A DNA stretch of 64,000 bases from Acidipropionibacterium acidipropionici (GTDB taxonomy: Bacteria > Actinomycetota > Actinomycetes > Propionibacteriales > Propionibacteriaceae): NCBI RefSeq assembly GCF_001441165.1, contig NZ_CP013126.1, positions 62,001 through 126,000 of the forward strand, written 5' to 3'. The translations under genes were made by a program, and so were the position numbers. Positions 9,720-18,774 of the stretch are shown in pieces (the stretch's first letter is position 1; every line of letters begins with the position of its first letter). Under the pieces are notes generated by a model that saw only the letters and a list, made by a program, of their open reading frames with translations, was not told where the DNA came from and did no database searches.

Positions 9720-10852
9720 CGCGCCGCTCCCTCCTCGACGGGCAGATCGATCTCCCCGGTGACCTTGATGTCGGTGACGGCGGCGTCCTCGAAGGTGGCC
9801 ATCTCGTTGAGGATGTGGGCGGAGGCCTGGATGATCGGCAGGGCGAGCACCGCGCCGGTGCCCTCCCCCAGCCGCAGACCCAGATCCAGCAGCGCCGGCA
9901 GGCCAAGCTTCTCCAGGGCGGCGGTGATGCCGGGCTCGGCTCCCGCGTGTCCGGGCACCAGGAAGTCGGCGGCGTCAGGGGCGATCGCGGTGGCCAGCAG
10001 GGCCGAGGAGCAGGCGATGACGCCGTCGATGACGACCGGGATCCGATGCGCCGCGGCGCCGAGCACCAGGCCGGCCATCGCGGCGTGCTCGAATCCGCCG
10101 ACCTTCGCCAGTGCGGCGACGGGGTCGGAGGCATCGGGCCGGTTGACGTCCAGGGCCCGCTGGATGACGGAGATCTTGTGGGCCTGACGCCGGTCGTCGG
10201 CGCCTGCTCCGCGGCCGGTCACAGCGTCGACGGGCAGCCCGGTGAACAGCGAGATGAGGGCTGCGGCGGGGGTGGTGTTGGCGATCCCCATCTCGCCGGT
10301 GACCAGGATGTCGGCCCCCTGCGCGACGGCCTCGTCGGCGGTCTCGATGCCGACCTCCAGCGCCCGGACGGCCTCCTCGAGGGTCATCGCGGGGCCCTGG
10401 GAGATGTCGTCGGTGGAACGGCGCACATTCCGGTTGCGCACCCCGGAATCATCCGGCAGTTCGGTGGCGACGCCGACGTCGGTCACCCACACCTGGGCGC
10501 CCATCTGTGCCGACAGGACGCTGATCCCGGCACCGCCGGCAGCCATATTGCCCGCCATCTGGGCGGTGATCTCCTGGGGGTCGGGGGAGACGCCCTGGGC
10601 CCAGACGCCGTGGTCGCCGGCGAACAGTCCCACCACGGGGCGCGACGGCACCGGTACGGGCACCTGGCCGCTCATCCCCGCCAGCCGGATCGACAGCGCC
10701 TCCAGCTGCCCCAGCGAACCCTCTGGTTTCGTGAGGATCTGCTGGCGCTGGTGGGCGGCGGCCAGGGCCTGCGCATCGGCGGGCCGGATCGCGGCCACCG
10801 TCCGGGCGAGGAGGGAGTCGGGCGCCACAGCGCCGGGTAGCCGATCTGCCAT
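9716..10852 (-). CDS. cobT: nicotinate-nucleotide-dimethylbenzimidazole phosphoribosyltransferase
   Basis: CobT makes alpha-ribazole phosphate from a lower-ligand base and nicotinate mononucleotide. The 378-residue protein shows K-P-E-G-S-L-G-Q-L-E, G-D-H-G-V, G-E-M-G-I-A-N-T-T-P-A and the C-terminal L-G-E-G-T-G-A-V-L-A motif. The ATG at 10852 has AGGAG at a good distance; the long open frame that continues upstream is not CobT-like. It is the first gene of its operon, and a cobalamin riboswitch lies about 90-230 bases upstream. Confidence 0.96.
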   Translation of the reverse strand: MADRLPGAVAPDSLLARTVAAIRPADAQALAAAHQRQQILTKPEGSLGQLEALSIRLAGMSGQVPVPVPSRPVVGLFAGDHGVWAQGVSPDPQEITAQMAGNMAAGGAGISVLSAQMGAQVWVTDVGVATELPDDSGVRNRNVRRSTDDISQGPAMTLEEAVRALEVGIETADEAVAQGADILVTGEMGIANTTPAAALISLFTGLPVDAVTGRGAGADDRRQAHKISVIQRALDVNRPDASDPVAALAKVGGFEHAAMAGLVLGAAAHRIPVVIDGVIACSSALLATAIAPDAADFLVPGHAGAEPGITAALEKLGLPALLDLGLRLGEGTGAVLALPIIQASAHILNEMATFEDAAVTDIKVTGEIDLPVEEGAAR

Positions 10853-10939
10853 GCTGGAATCTCCTGATCCCGGGCGCACGGCCTGACGCCCGGAATCCTG
10901 TGTCCTCGCAGGATCCGGTGTCGTGGCGGGTCGGGCACC

Positions 10940-11085
10940 CGAATGCTCGTCGGACTCCGGTCGGAGCCCGCGGCCCCGGGCGATGATCTGGCTTGCGCGT
11001 CGGCGCTCACAGTGGCGGGACCGCCCCGGACCTGGCGGGCTCGCGCCCTCCGCACCGGTGTTCCACCAGGGGCCGCCGACGATTC
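10940..11085 (-). ncRNA. cobalamin riboswitch upstream of cobT
   Basis: On the minus strand the invariant GGTCCCGCCACTGTGA lies at 11022-11007, followed by a B12-box-like AAGCCAGATCATCGCCC near 10995-10979. The outer limits are estimates. A downstream G+C-rich segment before the cobT ribosome site could form the regulatory hairpin. The leader overlaps the promoter region of the divergent cobK. Confidence 0.88.
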
Positions 11086-11110
11086 TTCCACATGCTGGTT
11101 TGATGGCGTC

Positions 11111-11845
11111 ATGGACGTCCTCGTACTCGGTGGCACCGGCCTCGCCCGGCGCCTCGCCCAGGCCCTGGTGGACCGGCGGATCGATGTGGTGACCTCGCTG
11201 GCCGGGGTGACGGCGTCGCGACGGCCGGTGCCCGGCACGGTCCGCGTCGGCGGCTTCGGCGGGGTGGACGGCCTGGCCGACTATCTGAGGAGCAGCGGTG
11301 TGCGCGCGGTGGTGGACGCCAGCCACCCCTTCGCTGCGACGATCAGCGATCACGCGGCACTGGCCGCCGAGCGGGCGGATGTGCCGCTGCTGCGACTGGC
11401 CGCCCCCAGCTGGCGGGAGATGCCCGGGTCGACGGCCTGGACGTGGGTGGACGGCCACGAGGCGGCGGCCCGGGCCGCGCGGGAGGTCGGCGGCCGGGTG
11501 CTGCTCACGGTCGGGCGCCAGCCGGTGCCGCACTACTTGGCGTCGCTGGCGGATCGCAGCGTCATCGCGCGGTGCATCGACGCCCCCGACGTCCGGCTGC
11601 CGCTGTCCTGGACGGTGCTGCGGGCTCGCGGCCCCTTCGATCTGGAGTCCGAGCGGGCGCTGATGGCCGGGGTGGACGTCCTGGTCTCGAAGGACTCCGG
11701 CGGGACGGAACTCGACCCGAAACTTGTGGCCGCCGCGGAACTCGGCACCGCCGTGGTGATGGTGTCCAGGCCGCCGGCGCCGGCCTACGGGGTCGACGTC
11801 GCCACCCTCGAGGATGCGCTGGGCCGGCTGGACGCCGTCCTCTAG
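11111..11845 (+). CDS. cobK: precorrin-6A / cobalt-precorrin-6A reductase
   Basis: CobK/CbiJ reduces the corrin ring of (cobalt-)precorrin-6A with NAD(P)H. The 244-residue product begins M-D-V-L-V-L-G-G-T-G-L-A-R-R-L-A, the family nucleotide-binding loop, and contains V-V-D-A-S-H-P-F-A and V-L-V-S-K-D-S-G-G-T-E-L near the end, all typical. ATG at 11111 was chosen as the start of homology; the ribosome site is weak. The gene stands alone on the plus strand, diverges from cobT and overlaps the end of cobA by 4 bases tail to tail. Confidence 0.93.
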   Translation: MDVLVLGGTGLARRLAQALVDRRIDVVTSLAGVTASRRPVPGTVRVGGFGGVDGLADYLRSSGVRAVVDASHPFAATISDHAALAAERADVPLLRLAAPSWREMPGSTAWTWVDGHEAAARAAREVGGRVLLTVGRQPVPHYLASLADRSVIARCIDAPDVRLPLSWTVLRARGPFDLESERALMAGVDVLVSKDSGGTELDPKLVAAAELGTAVVMVSRPPAPAYGVDVATLEDALGRLDAVL

Positions 11846-12633
11846 TGATCCGACGGGGTCCGGTCGGCGGCCTCGGTGTGGTCCAGATCCAGCCCGGCGA
11901 CGTCCCCCACCACAGTGATCGCCGGGGGTCTCACGCCGGACCGGGCCATGGCGTCGGCCACCTCGGCGAGGGTGCTGGTGAGCACGGACTGGTCGGGCAG
12001 AGAAGCCTGCCGGATCACCGCGACCGGGGTGTCGGCGGCCAGGCCTCCGGCCATGAGGTCGGCGGAGATCTGCTGGATGTGCGCCACCCCCATGAGGATC
12101 ACCAGGGTGGTGCCGCAGCGGGCGAGCTGGCCCCAGTCGAGTTCGGAACGGGAGTCGCCGGGGGCCACGTGGCCCGACACGACGGTGAATCCCTGCACCA
12201 TGTGGCGGTGGGTCAGCGGGATCCCGGCGAGTTCCGGGCCGGCCACCGAGGAGGTGACACCGGGGATGATCCGCACCGGCACCCCGGCGGCGGCGCAGGC
12301 CTGCCACTCCTCGCCGCCGCGACCGAAGACGAAGGAGTCGCCGCCCTTGAGCCGGACCACCCTCTCTCCGGCCCGGGCGTGGGCGACGAGCAGCTCGTTG
12401 ATCCTCTCCTGGGGCACGTACTCGCCACCGGGCACCTTGCCCACCCGGATCTTCTCGGCCTCGGGAGCCTCGTCGAGCACGGCGGTCGGGGCGAGCCGGT
12501 CATAGAGGATGACGTCGGCCTGGCGCACCGCCTCGAACCCGGCGAGAGTCAGCAGGCCGGGATCTCCGGGCCCGCCGCCCACCAGGGTGACGGTGCCGGG
12601 CACCAGATCCGGGGCGTACCGGGGGAAGGTCAT
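11842..12633 (-). CDS. cobA: uroporphyrinogen-III C-methyltransferase
   Basis: CobA uses two S-adenosylmethionine molecules to make precorrin-2, the branch point to siroheme and cobalamin. The 263-residue protein has the tetrapyrrole methylase motifs G-G-G-P-G-D-P-G-L-L-T, V-R-L-K-G-G-D-S-F-V-F-G-R-G-G-E-E, and P-G-V-T-S-S-V-A-G-P-E. ATG at 12633 has AAGGAG and overlaps the stop of the cobB-cobC fusion (ATGA). It is the last gene of the cobO operon and lacks the CysG dehydrogenase half, which is instead fused to CbiX at 21400. Confidence 0.97.
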   Translation of the reverse strand: MTFPRYAPDLVPGTVTLVGGGPGDPGLLTLAGFEAVRQADVILYDRLAPTAVLDEAPEAEKIRVGKVPGGEYVPQERINELLVAHARAGERVVRLKGGDSFVFGRGGEEWQACAAAGVPVRIIPGVTSSVAGPELAGIPLTHRHMVQGFTVVSGHVAPGDSRSELDWGQLARCGTTLVILMGVAHIQQISADLMAGGLAADTPVAVIRQASLPDQSVLTSTLAEVADAMARSGVRPPAITVVGDVAGLDLDHTEAADRTPSDH

Positions 12634-15266
12634 CGGTTCTCCTTGGTGGTGATGGGCTCGGTGGTGATGAGCCCTGCCAGCGCGTCGGCCAGCGAAGCAT
12701 GGGTGGCGGCGTCGCGCACGGCGAGCCTGATCCAGGTGGGTCCCAGCCCGGGGAAGGTCTCCCCTCGCCGTACCGCGAAGCCCAGGCGGGCCAGCGGTTC
12801 CCGGACGGAACAGGGCCCGATCGACGAGGTGTCGACGAGCACGAAGGGGGCGCCGGAGTCGATCACCCGCAGCCTGAGGGGCCGCAGGCGGCCGGTGAGA
12901 TCGTCACGGGCCGTGGGCAGCTCGGCGGCCAGCCGGGCACGGTGCTGCTCGGCGGCATCCGTGCAGCAGGCGATCATCGCGGCGATCCCCGGGGTGGAGA
13001 CGGCCCAGGCCTGCTGCTGGGCGGCCAGTCGCACGATGATCTCGGGGTCGCCGACGGCGTATCCGGCGCGGACCCCGGCCAGCCCGTAGGTCTTGGTGAG
13101 GGATCGGAGCACCAGCACCCCGTCCATCGAGGGGCCGATGAGGCTCTGAGCGCCGTCGGTGGCGTCCATGAAGGCCTCGTCGACCACCAGTACCCGCCCG
13201 GGCCGGGCGAGTGCGCTCAGGTCGGCGGCGGGGTGGAGGGCTCCGGTGGGGTTGGTGGGGTTGCCGATGATCACCAGGTCGGCGTCGTTCGGCACGGCCG
13301 CCGGGTCGAGGGCGAAACCGTTGTCGGGGCCGAGGATGAGGCGGTCGACGTCGTGCCCGGCGGCGCGCAGGGCGGCCTCGGGTTCGGTGAACTGGGGGTG
13401 GACGACGACGGCGTGGCGGGGGTGGAGGGCCCTGGCGACCAGGACGAAGGCCTCGGCTCCGCCGTTGGTGGGCAGCAGCATCGAGGGGTCGACGCCGTGG
13501 TGGCGGGCCAGGGCCGCGCGGGCGGGCGCCGGGTCGGGATAGGCCTGCCAGGTGGGGGCGCTCGCGGTGATGGCGTCGACCAGCCAGTCGGGGGTGTGGT
13601 CGACGCGGACGTTGACGGCCAGATCGACCAGGCCGGGGACCGCATCCTGGTCCCCGTGGAAGGAGAGGTCGGGCTCCCGCGAACGCAGGGGGGTTGCCCA
13701 CCCTGATGACAAGTACTGCCAGGCCGCGGCGGCGAATCTGGCCGCGCAGGCGGGGGCTCCGGCCCAGTGGAGGTGCAGGTAGGAGGCGTGAACGGTCGGG
13801 TGGCCGAGCCCGGCGGGGTCCATCGAGACGCCCTCTTCGCGGACGCTGCCGTCGGGCATCGTGAAGGTCCAGGCGGCGTCGGGCTGCTCCCCCACCGGCG
13901 AGATCCCGGTGCGGTGGAACTCGTGGCCGATGACCCGCTCCCCCGCCCGGGCGAGCAGGGTGTCGGTCGGCGTCGTCGCGCCCCGGTATCCCATGGTGAG
14001 ACGTCGTCTCATCGCCGCGTCGAGGGGCAGCGCCCCGGTCATCGGATGGCCGTCGAGAGACCGGCACAGCATGAGCAGTCCGGCACATTCGGCGACCACC
14101 GGCATCCCGCCGTCCACATGGGCGCGGATGGACTCGTGCAGAGACCGGTTGGCCGACAGCTCTTCGGCGTGCATCTCGGGGAATCCGCCGCCCAGGTAGA
14201 GCCCGCAGCACCCCTCGGGCAGCTCGGTGTCGGCGAGGGGGTCGACGTCGACCACCCGGCAACCGGCGGCCTCCAGCAGCTCGGTGGTCTCGGCGTACCG
14301 GAAGGTGAAGGCGCGACCCGAGAAGATCGCAAGTGTCGGAGAGGGGGAGACGACTCCCCCCACGCTCGCCAGGGCTCGCTGCCCCCCTCGTAGCGGCGGC
14401 TCGACGCCGCCGGGAATCTGCGTCGCAGGCCTCGCGTCGCGGGTCGAGTCAGCGATCGCGCTCACGTTCCTCGCCAGGGCGTCCCAGGCGTCGCTGGAGC
14501 GAAGAGCGTCGTGGGGATCCCAGGGGATGGTGTCCAGGTCGGGGGCCGAGGAGGCCACCTCCATCACGGCGTCCAGATCGACATGGCCGGCGATCAGCCC
14601 CGCGAGCGCCTGCACCTGGGCGGCGGAGGCGTCCCGCTCGGCGGCCGGCACCAGCCCGAGATGCCGCGAGGGCACGACGACGCCCGGATCGCGGGGGATC
14701 TCGCCGAGCACCGGGATGCCCAGCCCCTGGATGCCCCGGCGGACCTCGGCGCCGTGCCGGACCGACCCCACCTTGTTGAGGATTACCCCGGCGACCCGTA
14801 CGTCCGGGTCGAAGCCGGCGAGCCCGGCGACCACCGCGGCATGGGTCAGCGAGGCGTGGCTCGCATCGACCACCAGCACCACGGGAGTGTCGGTGAGCGT
14901 CGCGATCTGCGCCGAGGACCCGGCGCCGTCGCCCAGCCTGCCGTCGAAGAGCCCCATCACTCCCTCGATGACGGCCACGTCGGCAGGCTCCGGGGTGGCG
15001 AAACCGTGGGCCAGCAGCGGCGCCATGAGATCCTCGCCGCACATCACCGAATCGAGGTTGCGCCCGGGCCTGCCGGTGGCCAGTCCGTGGTAGCCGGGGT
15101 CGATGTAGTCGGGCCCCACCTTGAACGGGGCCACTTGGCGCCCGGTGGCTCGCAGCGCGGCCATGAGGCCGGTCGCGACAGTCGTCTTGCCGCCTCCGGA
15201 GGCCGGGGCGGCGACGAGGATTCTGGGAATGTGAAGCGGTTCGTGAGCCGCGGTACGAGTCACCAT
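12630..15266 (-). CDS. fusion: cobyrinate a,c-diamide synthase with a CobC/CobD-type PLP enzyme
   Basis: One 878-residue frame carries two enzymes. Residues 1-about 510 are CobB/CbiA: P-loop A-P-A-S-G-G-G-K-T-T, the K-V-G-P-D-Y-I-D-P-G-Y-H motif, then a glutaminase domain with the nucleophile Cys in E-C-A-G-L-L-M-L. Residues about 530-878 are a class I aminotransferase-fold domain (L-A-V-N-V-R, G-N-P-T-N-P-T-G, and the PLP Lys in R-S-L-T-K-T-Y-G-L-A-G), like CobC/threonine-phosphate decarboxylase CobD. The first half amidates the a and c side chains; the second probably supplies (R)-1-aminopropan-2-yl phosphate. ATG at 15266 overlaps the cobO stop. Confidence 0.9.
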   Translation of the reverse strand: MVTRTAAHEPLHIPRILVAAPASGGGKTTVATGLMAALRATGRQVAPFKVGPDYIDPGYHGLATGRPGRNLDSVMCGEDLMAPLLAHGFATPEPADVAVIEGVMGLFDGRLGDGAGSSAQIATLTDTPVVLVVDASHASLTHAAVVAGLAGFDPDVRVAGVILNKVGSVRHGAEVRRGIQGLGIPVLGEIPRDPGVVVPSRHLGLVPAAERDASAAQVQALAGLIAGHVDLDAVMEVASSAPDLDTIPWDPHDALRSSDAWDALARNVSAIADSTRDARPATQIPGGVEPPLRGGQRALASVGGVVSPSPTLAIFSGRAFTFRYAETTELLEAAGCRVVDVDPLADTELPEGCCGLYLGGGFPEMHAEELSANRSLHESIRAHVDGGMPVVAECAGLLMLCRSLDGHPMTGALPLDAAMRRRLTMGYRGATTPTDTLLARAGERVIGHEFHRTGISPVGEQPDAAWTFTMPDGSVREEGVSMDPAGLGHPTVHASYLHLHWAGAPACAARFAAAAWQYLSSGWATPLRSREPDLSFHGDQDAVPGLVDLAVNVRVDHTPDWLVDAITASAPTWQAYPDPAPARAALARHHGVDPSMLLPTNGGAEAFVLVARALHPRHAVVVHPQFTEPEAALRAAGHDVDRLILGPDNGFALDPAAVPNDADLVIIGNPTNPTGALHPAADLSALARPGRVLVVDEAFMDATDGAQSLIGPSMDGVLVLRSLTKTYGLAGVRAGYAVGDPEIIVRLAAQQQAWAVSTPGIAAMIACCTDAAEQHRARLAAELPTARDDLTGRLRPLRLRVIDSGAPFVLVDTSSIGPCSVREPLARLGFAVRRGETFPGLGPTWIRLAVRDAATHASLADALAGLITTEPITTKENR

Positions 15267-15874
15267 TCGATGCCCGCCTGACCGCGCCGCCCGGCGTCGA
15301 AGGGGTGCTTGATCTTCGTCATCCCGGTCACCAGGTCGGCGGCCTCGATGAGCTTGTCGGGAGCGCGGCGTCCGGTGATGACGACGTGCTGTGTGCCGGG
15401 CCGGGCTCTCAGCACCTCGACCACCTCGTCGACGTCGATCCATCCCCAGTCCATCGGGTAGGTGAACTCGTCGAGGAGATAGAAGTCGTGGGCTTCGGCA
15501 TCCAACATTTCGCGGACGTGGCGCCACCCCTCGCGGGCGGCCTCGGCGGGATCCTTCTCGGCGTCGAAGGCCTTGGTCCATGACCATCCGGTGCCCATCG
15601 TCTCCCAGGTCACCGGGCCGCCCGCCCCGGTCCGCTCGTGCGCCTGACCGAGGGCCAGCAGGGCGTCCTGCTCGCCGACGTGCCAGCGTCCGGATTTCAC
15701 GAACTGGTAGACGCCGACCGACCAGCCCTGGTGCCAGGCCCGCAGCGCGGTGCCCATCGCGGCGGTCGTCTTGCCCTTCCCGTCGCCGGTGTTGACGATC
15801 AGCACGGGGCGCAGACGTCGTTCCCGGGTCGACAGCCCGTCCTCGGGCTGGGCACCGGTGCGTGCGCGCGGCAT
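15260..15874 (-). CDS. cobO: cob(I)yrinic acid a,c-diamide adenosyltransferase
   Basis: CobO (BtuR/CobA type) transfers the 5'-deoxyadenosyl group from ATP to cob(I)yrinate diamide. The 204-residue protein shows the P-loop N-T-G-D-G-K-G-K-T-T-A-A (about 29-40), the G-W-S-V-G-V-Y-Q-F-V-K strand, and L-L-D-E-F-T-Y, all family marks. The ATG at 15874 follows AGGAGG. It opens the operon cobO-(cobB-cobC)-cobA behind a cobalamin riboswitch, so three consecutive corrin steps are co-regulated. Confidence 0.96.
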   Translation of the reverse strand: MPRARTGAQPEDGLSTRERRLRPVLIVNTGDGKGKTTAAMGTALRAWHQGWSVGVYQFVKSGRWHVGEQDALLALGQAHERTGAGGPVTWETMGTGWSWTKAFDAEKDPAEAAREGWRHVREMLDAEAHDFYLLDEFTYPMDWGWIDVDEVVEVLRARPGTQHVVITGRRAPDKLIEAADLVTGMTKIKHPFDAGRRGQAGIEW

Positions 15875-15924
15875 GGGAAACCTCCTCGCGGGTCCTCGCC
15901 CGCATCGTCACCCCCGCGGTTCGG

Positions 15925-16045
15925 CGGAGGCTGCCGGCAGGGACGACCTGGCTCGCGCATCAGCGCTCACAGTGGCGGGACCGCTCCGGACTCGGATTTC
16001 TCCTCACCGGGATTCCTCCCGACCGGCCGATGAGATTGTGTCACA
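15925..16045 (-). ncRNA. cobalamin riboswitch upstream of cobO
   Basis: The minus strand reads GGAATCCCGGTGAGGAGAAA, then GGTCCCGCCACTGTGA (15982-15967), then the B12 box GAGCCAGGTCGTCCCTGCC (near 15953-15935). All core elements are in order and close to consensus. Outer limits are estimated. It ends about 50 bases before the cobO ribosome site. Confidence 0.92.
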
Positions 16046-16099
16046 TCAGGCCGCCGTGGTCCTTCGCGGGTCCGCGGGTCGGTCTTCTAGGCTGAGCCC

Positions 16100-16687
16100 G
16101 TGACCACAGACCCTGACACCTCGCATCTGGGGCGCACCCCAGGGCTCGGCGAGGAGCACTTCACCCACGACGGGCTCATCACCAAGCACGCGATCCGCGC
16201 CGTCGCGATGGCCGCCCTGCGCCCGCGGCCCGGCCAGCTGCTGTGGGATCTCGGCACCGGCGCCGGATCCGTGGCCGTCGAATGGTGTCGCGCCGACCCG
16301 ACCTGCCGGGCCATCGGGGTGGAGCGGCGCATCGACCGGGCCGCCAACGCCCGGGCCAATGCCGAGGCGCTCACCCTGACCGGTCAGTTCGAGGTGGTGG
16401 ACGCCGATCTGTCGGCCGGGCTGCCCGAGCTGCCCGCCCCCGATGCCGTGTTCATCGGCGGAGGGGCCACCCTGGAGCTGGCGACCGCCTGCCGCGACGC
16501 CCTGCGCGGCGGCGGGCGGCTGGTGATTCACGGGGTGACGATCGAGGCCGAGACCCTGGTGGCGCAGCTTCATGCCGATTGGGGCGGCGAGCTCATGCGG
16601 ATCGGCGTGGAGACCGCCGACCGGATCGGCCGGCTCCACGGCTGGAAGCCGGCCCGCACCGTCGTCGCGTGGAGCTGGACCAAGTAG
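16100..16687 (+). CDS. cbiT: cobalt-precorrin-6B C15-methyltransferase (decarboxylating), CbiT
   Basis: CbiT methylates C15 and decarboxylates the C12 acetate of the ring. The 195-residue protein is the stand-alone CbiT, not fused to CbiE: G-L-I-T-K-H-A-I-R near residue 27, then D-L-G-T-G-A-G-S-V-A-V-E-W (SAM motif I) and F-I-G-G-G-A. The GTG start follows a region with no strong ribosome site. The gene is alone on the plus strand, diverges from cobO across the riboswitch leader, and meets the end of cbiO with a one-base gap. Confidence 0.93.
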   Translation: MTTDPDTSHLGRTPGLGEEHFTHDGLITKHAIRAVAMAALRPRPGQLLWDLGTGAGSVAVEWCRADPTCRAIGVERRIDRAANARANAEALTLTGQFEVVDADLSAGLPELPAPDAVFIGGGATLELATACRDALRGGGRLVIHGVTIEAETLVAQLHADWGGELMRIGVETADRIGRLHGWKPARTVVAWSWTK

Positions 16688-16688
16688 T

Positions 16689-17537
16689 TCAGCCGGCCAG
16701 TTGGGCGGGTCTCTCCCCCAGCATCCCGACGACCTCCTCGAGGTTGCGGGGACGCCCGGGCAGTCCGAGCCGGTTCGCCAGAGCCAACGGCCAGGGCAGC
16801 TCCAGGTGGGCCCGGGAGATGAGGCTCTCGTCGGACAGCAGTTCGTCGATCGGCCCCTGCACGACGTGGTGATCGACCACCACCAGGGCCTCATCGGCCC
16901 AGGCCAGGGCGTGATCCACGTCATGGGTGGCCATCACGACCGTCGTCCCGGCGTCGCGCAGGCGGTCCAGGGCGGCCATCATCTGCACCACCCCGGCGGG
17001 GTCCAGCCCGGCCGTCGGCTCATCGAGGAGCAGTAGGTCGGGCATCATGGCGACCGCACCGGCCACCGCCACCCGCTTGCGCTCCCCGTAAGAGAGCTGA
17101 TGGGTGGCCCGCTCGGCCAGATGGTCGGCGCCCAGCAGTTCCAGGGCCCGGGCCACCCGGCTGCGGACCTCGTCGACCTCCAGGCCCATGTTCATCGGCC
17201 CGAAGGACACGTCCTGGGTGACGTCGGCGCTGAACAGCTGGTCGTCAGGATCCTGCAGCACCAGCTGCACGGACCGACGGTGCTCGCGCAGTGCCTTGCG
17301 GCTGTACTTGAGCACGGTGCCGCCGCGGCGGACGGTGCCCGAGACCGGTTCCAGGGAACCCGAGAGACACCGCAGCAGCGTCGTCTTCCCCGAGCCGTTG
17401 GCTCCCAGGATCGCCACCCGGACCCCCCGGCGCATATCGAGCGAGACCTCGGAGAGCACCATCGGGCGTCCCGGATGGGTGGCGCACAGGGCTTCGGTGC
17501 TCAAAAGGGATTCGGTACCCGGCAGAGAGTCGGTCAT
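16689..17537 (-). CDS. cbiO: cobalt ECF transporter ATPase CbiO
   Basis: CbiO is the ATP-hydrolysing subunit of the cobalt importer CbiMNQO. The 282-residue protein has Walker [10 protein letters not shown] (about 46-54), the Q-loop at [10 protein letters not shown], the signature L-S-Y-G-E-R-K, Walker [13 protein letters not shown], and the switch His in A-T-H-D-V. ATG at 17537 overlaps the cbiQ stop (ATGA). Only one ATPase is present, so the transporter probably uses a CbiO homodimer. Confidence 0.95.
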   Translation of the reverse strand: MTDSLPGTESLLSTEALCATHPGRPMVLSEVSLDMRRGVRVAILGANGSGKTTLLRCLSGSLEPVSGTVRRGGTVLKYSRKALREHRRSVQLVLQDPDDQLFSADVTQDVSFGPMNMGLEVDEVRSRVARALELLGADHLAERATHQLSYGERKRVAVAGAVAMMPDLLLLDEPTAGLDPAGVVQMMAALDRLRDAGTTVVMATHDVDHALAWADEALVVVDHHVVQGPIDELLSDESLISRAHLELPWPLALANRLGLPGRPRNLEEVVGMLGERPAQLAG

Positions 17538-18337
17538 CTCCACAGCCTTCCTGCGATGGGCCAGCACGCGGCCCAGGATCCTGCGATCACCAGCAGGGTC
17601 ACCAGTTTGAATGTCCAGCTGCCGGAACGCTGAACCGGCAGGGTGACCAGCGCGTCCTCGAAACCGCGGTTCACCAGGCCGTCATTGAGCCGGTTGGACC
17701 GCGCCCAGGCCCGCACCCCCACCGAGCCCATCAGGGCAGCGGTGTTCTCGAAGCGGCGCCGGTAGCCGTTGAGGCGACCGGCCGGGGCGTCGCCCAGCCG
17801 GCACTTCTGCGCCTCATGGGCGGTGAACACGGTGTCCAGCAGCACGAAGATCAGCCGGTAGGTGAGGTTCGCGATCTCCAGCAGCGCGTCGGGGACGTGG
17901 AGCCTGCGCATCCAGGTGAGCAGGTCGACCATCGGGGTGGTCAGCGCCAGGATCATCAGGGCCAGGGTCCCGGCCAGGCCGTGGGCCACCAGATCGGCGG
18001 CCTGACGGGCCGAGACCGGCCCGATCGAGAAGATTCCGCCGTGCCACCAGACAGTGGCCGGATCCTGCGTGGTGCCGACGCTGACCAGCACCGAGACGCC
18101 CCCCAGAATGAGGAAGACGATCGGGGCGGCCATCGCCTGGGCCAGCGCCCGGGGCCGGATCCTCGCGAATCCGAGGATCGCGGCCAGAGCGATCAGCGAG
18201 ACGAACAGGGTGCCCGGCCAGGCGGGGGTGCACAGGGCGACGAGGATCAGGCCGATCGACAGCGCGACCTTCTCCCCCACCGGGCGGCGCCGCCAGGGAG
18301 AGTCCCATGCGGCGTCGTCGAGGGAGGTGATGCTCAT
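17534..18337 (-). CDS. cbiQ: cobalt ECF transporter transmembrane subunit CbiQ
   Basis: The 267-residue membrane protein is the coupling (T) component of the cobalt importer. Several hydrophobic helices are visible, along with the family segment [14 protein letters not shown] and two Ala-Arg-type coupling motifs near A-Q-K-C-R-L-G and W-A-R-S-N-R-L. It overlaps cbiN and cbiO by four bases each (ATGA), showing a tightly coupled operon. Confidence 0.94.
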   Translation of the reverse strand: MSITSLDDAAWDSPWRRRPVGEKVALSIGLILVALCTPAWPGTLFVSLIALAAILGFARIRPRALAQAMAAPIVFLILGGVSVLVSVGTTQDPATVWWHGGIFSIGPVSARQAADLVAHGLAGTLALMILALTTPMVDLLTWMRRLHVPDALLEIANLTYRLIFVLLDTVFTAHEAQKCRLGDAPAGRLNGYRRRFENTAALMGSVGVRAWARSNRLNDGLVNRGFEDALVTLPVQRSGSWTFKLVTLLVIAGSWAACWPIAGRLWR

Positions 18338-18774
18338 GCGCGCGGCGCGGGATCGGCGGCCGTCTCGGCCGCCTTATCGTCGCTCGGCCGGGCCGATGCG
18401 GGCAGCTCGTCGGGCAGCTGCGAGGCGGCCATGGCCTCGTCATGGCCCTTCTTCCGCCCGCTCATCCGGCCCAGGGCGAACCCCACGATGCCGGCCCCCA
18501 GGGCGGCCTGGAGGGCGAACAGCCCGGACTCGACCTCACCGGAGTTCGGCTCGAAGATCGGCTTGATCCACTGCTTGGCGCCGGCCGCCTCGGCGGCCTG
18601 GGCGGCGGCGTCATCGGTACCGGCGAAGCCCTCTCCCTCCTTGGCAGGCTTCTGCCTGCCGAGGACGAGGCTCACCACGAAGATGGCCACCAGGATCACC
18701 AGCAGCACCGGGGTGGCCCACTTGTGATCGCCGGTCAGGAAGTTGCTCTTCTGCTTGCCCACGGACTCAGACAT
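18334..18774 (-). CDS. cbiN: cobalt transporter accessory protein CbiN (extended)
   Basis: CbiN assists CbiM in loading cobalt. The typical core is present: an N-terminal membrane helix (about residues 22-42), an extracytoplasmic loop, and F-E-P-N-S-G-E-V-E-S-G-L-F-A-L-Q-A-A-L-G leading into the second helix. At 146 residues it is longer than the usual ~90-105, because of a longer Ala-rich loop and a charged cytosolic tail of about 35 residues. The start at 18774 overlaps cbiM by 8 bases. Confidence 0.9.
   Translation of the reverse strand: MSESVGKQKSNFLTGDHKWATPVLLVILVAIFVVSLVLGRQKPAKEGEGFAGTDDAAAQAAEAAGAKQWIKPIFEPNSGEVESGLFALQAALGAGIVGFALGRMSGRKKGHDEAMAASQLPDELPASARPSDDKAAETAADPAPRA

Noticed and set aside
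10853-12307. Extension of the cobT frame upstream to 12307
   Set aside because: Those codons overlap the riboswitch and the opposite strand of cobK and have no CobT similarity; the ATG at 10852 has a good ribosome site.
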